Assembly: GCF_920984735.1 (NCBI RefSeq)
Contig: NZ_CAKLBU010000024.1
Coordinates: 1 to 64,000, forward strand
Direction of reading: 5' to 3'
Length of the DNA stretch: 64,000 nt
From: Pedobacter sp. Leaf250
GTDB taxonomy: Bacteria; Bacteroidota; Bacteroidia; Sphingobacteriales; Sphingobacteriaceae
Part shown: one piece after another, positions 57,526 to 64,000 of the stretch
Position numbering within the stretch: the first letter of the stretch is position 1
How the letters are laid out: every line of letters starts with the position of its first letter
Notes under the pieces: model-generated
The model's database searches: none
Told to the model about the DNA's origin: nothing
The model's input: only the letters and a program-made list of their open reading frames with translations
Translations under genes and position numbers: made by a program

Positions 57526-59169
57526 TTACAACCCCGCAATAATTCTGCTTTTTGGCGCTTTAACAGTGTAACTTAATTTAATTGTCTTGGTTTCATTTGG
57601 TGCAATTTTCAATTGCCAAGCAAGCATCCCTGTTTCTTTGTTTACTTCGGCGCCACTACTTTCCATCAATTCAATTTCGATGTCGCTTTCTGTTGATAAT
57701 GGATATTGATCTTTCAATGATAAATCGATAGCTTCTTTTTTAGTATTCCTGATTTTAATCAAATAAGTAAAAAGCTGCTTTTTATTCGATCCGATAAATT
57801 TTGTACTGCTAAAACCTTCTTGTTTCTCTTTTGTGATGATAATTTTTTTATCCTTACCCATACTTAAACTTAAAGTGTCTAAAATATTAGCAGGATTGAT
57901 GAATGATTTGCCTGTATAAGTTCCTTCAAAAATGATGTTCGCATTGCCTGCCTGAAGATTTAATTTTTCCCAATCAATTACATCAGCCAATAAGTAAGCA
58001 TCGCTACTGAGTTTCGGTGCTGCATAATATTTATATTTTGCAGGCACTTCATATTCCTTAAATGCAACCGTGTGGGGTTTGTTGTCGCTATTTACATCAT
58101 AAGGAATATCAATATCAAATGTAACCCCAAGTTGAGTTTCATTAACTGATGTATAGTTATTTATGGTTGATACTGATGCTTCTGGCTTTGATTTTCTTGT
58201 GGCGCCATAACCGACCACAACGGTTTCCTCTAGTTTTTTCTCGTCATATTGTATTGGAGAGGCCATACCCCGAATGCGTATTCCTGAAGCCTTGCCAGCT
58301 AATGCTTGTTCAATAGGGTTATAAGTAGATAGAAACCAAGGGTTTAAGTTTGGCGCACTTATATTGTAGTTAGGGTTTCCTGTAGATAATGAAAGTTTAA
58401 CTTTTTTCCAATCCAATCCAGTGCTTTGAGTTATTGCTGCTTTATAAACAATTCCTAATGGTTTTAATGTGCTTGCCGATTTAATATCGTAACTGGCCAA
58501 CCAACTTGCATGAGGTGTAACATAAGAAACTTGATAATTAGCTTCGGTATTTTCTTTTGACATTAACTGTAAAACCAATTGACCCAATTGCTGATTCGGA
58601 CTGTTTCTTAACTCCGCAATCTGCTGTTGTAAAGCATTAAGTTTTTGGTTCTGTTTATCTTCTGTTAATGCCAGGGCAGAAATAGCAGTTCTAACTTCGG
58701 CGCTTTTCGTACGGTAATATTCTGCCAGTTTAATTAGTTCTGCAACATTGGTTCCATTATTTGTTCCACCAGATTTTCTATTTTCATCCAATAACACTAA
58801 AGTTTGTTCTTCAATCGTTTTTGCATTCTTGATCTTTGTTAATTCTGCAGAAACTATCTTTATACTATCGTTTAGTTTTTTAATTTCAGGATTTGCTACA
58901 TCAGTATTTAGAAAATCTTTATTGAATTGAACAGCCAAAATAGTAACACTAGTAGAAACGCTTACTTGGATAGAATTTTCGTTAACCTTACCTGATATAT
59001 TATTGATTACAATTTCTGAAGTCCCGGTGGGAAGATTCACTTTTCCGGAATGTATAAGTTGTGCGCCATTATTATAAACGGTTACACTTTCTAAACTAGC
59101 CTTGGTTTTAATTTGCTGCTGTGCAAAGGCAGCAATCGGAAATAATAGCGCAATTAGGATTCGTTTCAT
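57526..59169 (-). CDS. DUF4139 / MuiA-family protein with SusC-plug-like insert
   Basis: From ATG 59169 the protein has 547 residues with a signal peptide ending near AFAQQQ. It has the N-terminal domain of the family (VTVYNNGAQLIHSGKVNLPTG), a coiled region (about 85-200) and the DUF4139 C-terminal domain (SYVTPHASWLASYDIKS, WKKVKLSLSTGNPNY, then KLSYTVKAP at the end). Between these lies an unusual stretch: ALAGKASGIRIRGMAS (about 287-302) and LEETVVVGYGATRKS (about 310-324). These two motifs are typical of the plug of SusC/RagA TonB-dependent transporters, here in reversed order. The protein function is unknown. The longer frame from 59235 places the signal peptide internally and is rejected. 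Confidence 0.85.
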   Translation of the reverse strand: MKRILIALLFPIAAFAQQQIKTKASLESVTVYNNGAQLIHSGKVNLPTGTSEIVINNISGKVNENSIQVSVSTSVTILAVQFNKDFLNTDVANPEIKKLNDSIKIVSAELTKIKNAKTIEEQTLVLLDENRKSGGTNNGTNVAELIKLAEYYRTKSAEVRTAISALALTEDKQNQKLNALQQQIAELRNSPNQQLGQLVLQLMSKENTEANYQVSYVTPHASWLASYDIKSASTLKPLGIVYKAAITQSTGLDWKKVKLSLSTGNPNYNISAPNLNPWFLSTYNPIEQALAGKASGIRIRGMASPIQYDEKKLEETVVVGYGATRKSKPEASVSTINNYTSVNETQLGVTFDIDIPYDVNSDNKPHTVAFKEYEVPAKYKYYAAPKLSSDAYLLADVIDWEKLNLQAGNANIIFEGTYTGKSFINPANILDTLSLSMGKDKKIIITKEKQEGFSSTKFIGSNKKQLFTYLIKIRNTKKEAIDLSLKDQYPLSTESDIEIELMESSGAEVNKETGMLAWQLKIAPNETKTIKLSYTVKAPKSRIIAGL

Positions 59170-59281
59170 TTTTTTCTTATTATGTGTATTGAAATCGCAT
59201 TCGAACAAATGATGTGCAATTCCAGAATATTCCATAATGATTTATTTTTTGTTGGGTATTTGTAAAGAAAGTTGTAGCTTT

Positions 59282-59311
59282 TTGATGCCAATAAAAAATA
59301 AGATAAATTTG
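59282..59311 (+). promoter_or_regulatory. Canonical promoter of the cryptochrome gene
   Basis: TTG at 59282-59284 and TAAATTTG at 59304-59311 are separated by 19 bases. The ATG at 59347 lies 35 bases beyond the -7 box. Confidence 0.6.
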
Positions 59312-59346
59312 TGATGACTCCCTTAGTACACTTTTCAAAATAAAAT

Positions 59347-60621
59347 ATGTCCAAAAAAATTTTAGTCTGGTTTAGAAATGATCTTCGTCTGCATGATAAT
59401 GAAATGCTCGTGGAGGCTATTGCTAAGTCTGATTCAATTTTACCTGTTTATATTTTAGATCCCCGCCAATTTGGAGAAACTAAATATGGAACACTGAAAA
59501 CGGGAAATATTAGGGCAGAATTTATTTTAGAAAGCGTTTTAGGTCTTCGGTCATCACTAAAAAAAATAGGTGGTAATCTTTTAATTGCAGAAGGAAATCC
59601 AGAAGATATTATTCCTCAACTAGTTCAGGAATATGAAATAACAGAGGTTTATCATCATCGTGAAGTTGCAAGAGAAGAAACACATGTATCTACATTGGTA
59701 GAAAATGCATTGTGGAAATTGCGTGTAAATCTGAAACATTTTATCGGCCATACTTTGTATAACAAGGAAGATTTACCATTTCCGATAAAGGATATACCCG
59801 ATGCCTTTAATCAATTTAAAAAGAAAATTGAAAGAGATTCTATCATCAAACCTTGTTTTTTGGCACCAGATCGAATCAATGTTGCTGAGGTTATCGATTG
59901 GGGTACACTTTCAACTCTTGAAGATTTGAACTTACTTTCCCAGCAAAAGGATCAACGTGCGGATTTTGAATTTGTAGGTGGCGAAGCAGAAGGATTAATC
60001 CATCTTCAAAAGGTTATTGTAGCCATGCAGCAAGCGGCTACAGCCAAAAACTTAATTTTAGTTTCCAAACTTTCTGCATGGTTAGCCATGGGTTGTTTAT
60101 CGCCCCGAAAAGTATACTGGGAAATTAAAAAAATGGAAGGTGTTCCAAATACGAAAGCCATGTTTAACCATATTTTATTAGGACTGCTTTGGAGGGATTA
60201 CTTCCGGTTTATGTTTAAAAAATATGGCAATACCTTTTTTAATCCGAATGGATTTGGCAGCCAGGGTTTGGTGGATGTAGAAAATGAGCTCGAAAACTTC
60301 AATAAATGGAAGAATGGGCAAACCGGCTTTGCTGTTGTTGATGCTGTAATGACAGAGTTAAATCAAACTGGTTTTATTTCTAACATTGCCAGGCAAACCG
60401 CTGCTCTATATCTTATTAACAATTTGGAAGTGAGCTGGGTTTTTGGAGCGGCTTATTTCGAAGAAAAATTAATCGACTACAACCCGGCTAGCAATTGGGG
60501 TAATTGGGCAAATGTTGCCGGAGTTGGTAATGATCAAAAATCAAAAAGTGTTTTTGATTTGGATAAGAATATAAAAAATCTCGATCCCAAAGGGAATTAT
60601 GCCTTAACCTGGGCTTCTTAA
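59347..60621 (+). CDS. DASH-type cryptochrome / photolyase
   Basis: The 424-residue protein starts KILVWFRNDLRLHDNEML and has the DASH-like sequence LPVYILDPRQFGETKYGTLKTG. It also contains GNIRAEFILESV, KLSAWLAMGCLSPRKVYWEI and LLGLLWRDYFRFMFKKYG. The FAD-site region NQTGFISNIARQTAALYLINNLEVSW and the DASH-typical NPASNWGNWANVAGVGND close the domain. DASH proteins bind FAD and an antenna and repair CPD lesions mainly in single-stranded DNA; some also signal. The gene has its own promoter and is divergent from the MuiA-family gene. With the class I enzyme at 55090 it gives two photolyase-family genes within 6 kb. Confidence 0.92.
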   Translation: MSKKILVWFRNDLRLHDNEMLVEAIAKSDSILPVYILDPRQFGETKYGTLKTGNIRAEFILESVLGLRSSLKKIGGNLLIAEGNPEDIIPQLVQEYEITEVYHHREVAREETHVSTLVENALWKLRVNLKHFIGHTLYNKEDLPFPIKDIPDAFNQFKKKIERDSIIKPCFLAPDRINVAEVIDWGTLSTLEDLNLLSQQKDQRADFEFVGGEAEGLIHLQKVIVAMQQAATAKNLILVSKLSAWLAMGCLSPRKVYWEIKKMEGVPNTKAMFNHILLGLLWRDYFRFMFKKYGNTFFNPNGFGSQGLVDVENELENFNKWKNGQTGFAVVDAVMTELNQTGFISNIARQTAALYLINNLEVSWVFGAAYFEEKLIDYNPASNWGNWANVAGVGNDQKSKSVFDLDKNIKNLDPKGNYALTWAS

Positions 60622-60874
60622 TAAAGAGTTGAATATTGATAGATTGAATTTCGAATCGTTAATGTTTGATGAATGATTCATCTATAATCCAATCAATCTC
60701 AAGTCTACTGATTTAAAAATCCAATAATTAATTGTTGGCTTATATTTTGCTTGTTAATAATCATAAATTAATTTATTTCTATCAACGCTAATGCTGTTGA
60801 AAGTCAGAATGTTTCTAAATATATTTTTTTGTGCAATTAATCTCGTTTTTTACCATTTATATAAGGTAAAATTC

Positions 60875-60882
60875 TAATTTTG
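60875..60882 (+). promoter_or_regulatory. -7 element upstream of sucA
   Basis: TAATTTTG matches TAnnTTTG, 25 bases before the sucA ATG at 60908. No TTG lies at the -33 distance; T-rich DNA is present instead. Confidence 0.45.
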
Positions 60883-60907
60883 TATCGCTTATAGTAAACA
60901 GTTAATA

Positions 60908-63697
60908 ATGGGTAGTTTATCTTATCTTAGTGGCGAAAACGCCGAATATATAGATTCTTTATATCAGTCGTATCAGCAAGATCCTGAATCAGTTGAGTTT
61001 GGTTGGCAAAAGTTTTTTGAAGGTTTCGATTTTGGAAGAGGCTCTGAAGTTACAGCAGAAACTCCAGAACAATTTTTAAAGGAAGTTAGTGTTTTAAACC
61101 TGATCGACGGATATAGAAGTCGCGGTCACTTATTTACACACACCAATCCTGTTCGCGAAAGACGCAAACATCAGCCTAGCTTGGATCTTTCTAACTTCGG
61201 TTTATCAGATGCTGATTTAGAAACTGTTTTCAACTCTGGAGTTGAAATTGGTATTGGTGCAGCTAAATTGAAAGATATTGTTGCTTTTCTAAAGCAGACA
61301 TATACCAGTTCTATCGGTGCTGAATTCAAATTCTTGCGTACACCAGAAGTTTTAAACTGGATTCAGGGTAAAATGGAGAGTGCTCGCAATACGCCTAATT
61401 TTTCTATGGATGAGAAAAAGCGTATTCTTAGAAAATTGAATGAAGCAGTAAGTTTCGAAAACTTTTTGGGCACGAAATTCTTAGGTCAAAAGCGTTTTTC
61501 GTTAGAAGGCGCAGAAGCTTTAATTCCTGCATTAGATTCAGTAATTGAAAAAGGTGCTGATTTAGGGATCGAGGAATTTGTAATTGGTATGGCGCACCGC
61601 GGTCGTTTGAACGTGTTGGCCAATATTATGCAAAAAACCTATAAAGATATTTTTGCTGAATTTGAAGGTAAGAGCTACAATCCAGATACTCCATTTGGTG
61701 GCGACGTAAAATATCATTTAGGGTATTCTACTGATGTAACAACAGTTGCCGGTAAAAGTGTTCACTTAAGTCTTTGCCCTAATCCATCGCACTTAGAAAC
61801 TGTTGATGGAGTAGTTGAGGGCATGAGCCGTTCGAAAATCGACTTTAAATATGGTGGTGATAACTCTCGTTTAGCACCCATATTGATTCATGGCGATGCT
61901 TCGGTTGCTGGTCAGGGTATTGTTTATGAAGTAATCCAAATGGCGGGATTAGAAGGTTACAAAACCGGTGGAACCATTCACCTGGTAATTAATAACCAAA
62001 TCGGTTTTACCACAAACTATAAAGATGCACGTACAAGTACTTATTGTACAGACATCGCTAAAGTAACTTTATCTCCTGTTTTCCATGTAAATGGAGATGA
62101 TCCTGAGGCTTTAGTTTATGCGATTAATTTAGCAATGGAATATCGTCAGAAATATAAAAATGATGTTTTTATTGATATTTTATGTTACCGTCGTTTCGGC
62201 CACAATGAGTCTGATGAGCCAAAATTCACTCAGCCTTTATTGTATAAAACTATCGAGAAACACCCAAATCCAAGAGAGATTTATATTGAGCAATTAACTA
62301 AAGAAGGTAAGTTAGAGGCAGGCTTGGCAAAAGAAATGGAGAAAGATTTCCGTGGAATTTTACAGGAACGTTTAAATGAAGCCAAAGAGTTTGTTGCCGG
62401 CGATACCGAGGTAAAATTTGGTGGTGCTTGGGCAGATTTACGTATGGCTACTCCAAAAGATTTCTTAACATCACCAATTACAGCTGTTAAAAAATCAACT
62501 TTATTGGAAATTGGTAAACGCATTACAACTTTACCATCAAATAAAAAGTTCTTCAAAAAAATTGAAAAGCTATTTGTAGAGCGTACCAAGATGGTTAATG
62601 AAACCAATGTTTTCGATTGGGCTATGGGCGAACAATTGGCTTATGGTACATTGTTATCTGAAGGCAAACGTGTTCGTTTAAGTGGTCAGGATGTAGAACG
62701 TGGTACTTTTTCTCATCGTCATGCGGTTTTAACTTTAGAAGATAGCGAGGAAGAATACGTACCATTGGCAAATATTTCAGACCAACAGGCACCATTTGAT
62801 ATTTACAACTCTCATTTATCAGAATACGGCGTTTTAGGCTTCGAATATGGTTATGCAATGGCTAACCCTAATGCCTTAACCATTTGGGAAGCTCAATTTG
62901 GGGATTTCTTTAATGGAGCGCAAATTGTTATCGACCAATATATTGCAAGTGCGGAAACAAAATGGCAACGTGAAAATGGTTTGGTTATGTTATTGCCTCA
63001 CGGTTACGAGGGTCAGGGACCAGAGCATTCTTCAGCTCGGATTGAGCGTTTTATGGAGCTTTGCGCAGATTACAACATGCAGGTTACCAATTGTACAACA
63101 CCTGCAAACTTCTTCCACGTTTTACGTCGCCAGTTTAAACGCGATTTCCGTAAACCATTGGTTGTATTTACTCCGAAAAGTTTATTGCGCCACCCGGCTT
63201 GTGTTTCTAAGTTAGAAGAGTTTACCGAGGGAGGCTTTAAAGAGGTAATTGATGATGTAAATGTTAAAGTTGCAGATGTAACGAGAATTGTTTTCTGTAG
63301 CGGTAAAATTTTCTACGAGTTGCTTGAGAAACAACAGGCTGATAAAGTTAAACATGTTGCAATTATACGTGTAGAGCAATTATATCCAACCCCTGTTGAC
63401 CAAATGGAAGCAATTAAGAAAAAATATAAAAATGCTGACGAGATTTTTTGGGTACAAGAAGAGCCAGAAAACATGGGCGCATGGCCATATTTATTCCGCA
63501 AGCTATATAAAACCGATTTAAAAGGTATTGATGTAATTTCGCGTAAAGAAAGTAGCAGTACAGCAACCGGTTTTGCAAAACAACATGCCAATCAACAAGC
63601 ATACATTTTAGCTAAAGCTTTAGAGGTTCCAATTAAACAAGAGGAAGTAAAAGAAGCTACTAAAAAAGCAAGCAAAAAAATGGCAGAAGCCGATTAA
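60908..63697 (+). CDS. sucA: 2-oxoglutarate dehydrogenase E1 component
   Basis: The 929-residue thiamine diphosphate enzyme matches SucA. The N-terminal E2-binding segment contains YIDSLYQSYQQDPESVEFGW, followed by IDGYRSRGHLFTHTNP, FVIGMAHRGRLNVLANIM and the ThDP site HGDASVAGQGIVYEV ... INNQIGFTTN. The transketolase-like region holds RHAVLTLEDSEEEYVPLANI and LPHGYEGQGPEHSSARIERF. It decarboxylates 2-oxoglutarate and passes the succinyl group to SucB in the TCA cycle. The sucB gene begins 102 bases downstream, with a repeat-word hairpin between. A Lys-rich tail (KEATKKASKKMAEAD) ends the protein. Confidence 0.97.
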   Translation: MGSLSYLSGENAEYIDSLYQSYQQDPESVEFGWQKFFEGFDFGRGSEVTAETPEQFLKEVSVLNLIDGYRSRGHLFTHTNPVRERRKHQPSLDLSNFGLSDADLETVFNSGVEIGIGAAKLKDIVAFLKQTYTSSIGAEFKFLRTPEVLNWIQGKMESARNTPNFSMDEKKRILRKLNEAVSFENFLGTKFLGQKRFSLEGAEALIPALDSVIEKGADLGIEEFVIGMAHRGRLNVLANIMQKTYKDIFAEFEGKSYNPDTPFGGDVKYHLGYSTDVTTVAGKSVHLSLCPNPSHLETVDGVVEGMSRSKIDFKYGGDNSRLAPILIHGDASVAGQGIVYEVIQMAGLEGYKTGGTIHLVINNQIGFTTNYKDARTSTYCTDIAKVTLSPVFHVNGDDPEALVYAINLAMEYRQKYKNDVFIDILCYRRFGHNESDEPKFTQPLLYKTIEKHPNPREIYIEQLTKEGKLEAGLAKEMEKDFRGILQERLNEAKEFVAGDTEVKFGGAWADLRMATPKDFLTSPITAVKKSTLLEIGKRITTLPSNKKFFKKIEKLFVERTKMVNETNVFDWAMGEQLAYGTLLSEGKRVRLSGQDVERGTFSHRHAVLTLEDSEEEYVPLANISDQQAPFDIYNSHLSEYGVLGFEYGYAMANPNALTIWEAQFGDFFNGAQIVIDQYIASAETKWQRENGLVMLLPHGYEGQGPEHSSARIERFMELCADYNMQVTNCTTPANFFHVLRRQFKRDFRKPLVVFTPKSLLRHPACVSKLEEFTEGGFKEVIDDVNVKVADVTRIVFCSGKIFYELLEKQQADKVKHVAIIRVEQLYPTPVDQMEAIKKKYKNADEIFWVQEEPENMGAWPYLFRKLYKTDLKGIDVISRKESSSTATGFAKQHANQQAYILAKALEVPIKQEEVKEATKKASKKMAEAD

Positions 63698-63716
63698 GGT
63701 TGAAAGTAGAAAGTAT

Positions 63717-63761
63717 AAGGTTGAAAGTTTAGAGTTTAAAATGTTCTAACATTTCAACCTT
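63717..63761 (+). other. Hairpin of repeat words between sucA and sucB
   Basis: AAGGTTGAAA (63717-63726) pairs with TTTCAACCTT (63752-63761). An alternative inner hairpin is AAATGTT-CT-AACATTT (about 63739-63754). The GGTTGAAAG words belong to the same repeat style as those after fadE at 53484. No long T run follows, so it is more likely a processing or attenuation structure, or a relic, than a full terminator. Confidence 0.4.
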
Positions 63762-63799
63762 CAAACATAATAACAGCAAAAAATTACAATTTTAAAAAT

Positions 63800-64000
63800 A
63801 TGAGTTTAGAGATAAAAGTTCCACCAGTTGGTGAGTCGATAACCGAAGTTGTTTTATCACGTTGGATAAAAAACGATGGCGATGTTGTTGAAATGGATGA
63901 AGTTATTGCTGAGTTAGAATCAGATAAAGCTACTTTCGAATTAACCGCAGAACAAGCTGGAACTTTAAAAACCATAGCTGCTGAAGGCGATACTTTAGCA
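63800..64000 (+). CDS. sucB: Dihydrolipoamide succinyltransferase (E2), 5' part
   Basis: The first 67 codons of SucB are present and the gene runs off the window. The frame starts MSLEIKVPPVGESITE and shows the lipoyl domain with the lipoylated Lys in ELESDKATFEL (Lys about 44). This is the core subunit that takes the succinyl group from SucA and transfers it to CoA. It follows sucA in the usual order, so the two are almost certainly one transcription unit despite the hairpin in the spacer. Confidence 0.95.
   Translation, partial: MSLEIKVPPVGESITEVVLSRWIKNDGDVVEMDEVIAELESDKATFELTAEQAGTLKTIAAEGDTLA

Noticed and set aside
1..64000. tRNA, rRNA, tmRNA, riboswitch, CRISPR or prophage genes
   Set aside because: No cloverleaf with a conserved T-loop, no rRNA sequence, no repeat-spacer array and no phage or transposase proteins were recognised by eye; a covariance-model search was not possible.

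Overview
The window is chromosomal DNA from a member of the Bacteroidota, most likely the Sphingobacteriaceae (Pedobacter or a close relative). The evidence is the type IX secretion (T9SS) type B sorting domain with PorP/SprF- and PorE-like partners, several promoters of the Bacteroidota form (TTG, 19-20 bases, TAnnTTTG), the LytS/LytTR two-component pair, a Bacteroidota-style full-length LanB, and AT-rich intergenic DNA full of short repeated words. I saw no rRNA, tRNA, CRISPR array, transposase or prophage. The genus is an inference from gene content, not from a marker search.

Layout. 1-2527: a small CxxC membrane protein, a DUF983 protein, a DUF2461 protein and an OmpA-type lipoprotein. 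2583-5159 (minus): a NACHT-like STAND ATPase, divergent from the giant gene. 5382-21928: a 4497-residue repeat-built secreted protein with a T9SS type B C-terminus, followed by a PorP/SprF-like and a PorE-like protein, together a substrate plus outer-membrane export and anchoring set. 22042-26955: the most interesting region, a full-length lanthipeptide-type dehydratase (LanB), a LytS-type histidine kinase, a 47-codon Ser/Thr-rich peptide without cysteine, and a LytTR response regulator, packed tail to tail with no space. 27351-32336: a stand-alone HsdR-N nuclease-like protein, HtpG, a DUF4241 protein, a single-domain response regulator and a BadF/GlcNAc-kinase-like ATPase. 32354-37873 (minus): a TolC / RND / adaptor efflux operon.

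38233-46769: an M61 aminopeptidase with a PDZ domain, a small outer-membrane barrel, an acyl-CoA ligase overlapping a gamma-glutamyltransferase, an abundant-type OmpA protein with its own clear promoter, and an unknown secreted protein. 46887-53482: a MarR regulator followed by a fadN-fadA-fadE type beta-oxidation operon. This operon is interrupted by two repeat-bounded insertions. One carries a four-helix-bundle (S23/IVS-like) gene between 24-base inverted repeats; the other is non-coding. 53678-55093: two FKBP-type lipoproteins, the first predicted to be leaderless. 55090-60621: a CPD photolyase, a TIGR01777 epimerase, a DUF4139/MuiA-family protein with an odd SusC-plug-like segment, and a DASH-type cryptochrome. 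60908-64000: sucA and the first 67 codons of sucB.

Most genes are ordinary housekeeping or envelope genes. The accessory signals are the RiPP-like LanB/peptide/two-component cluster, the giant adhesin with its recently amplified repeats, the STAND ATPase and the repeat-bounded insertions. All family calls rest on reading the translations by eye; no database search was run.
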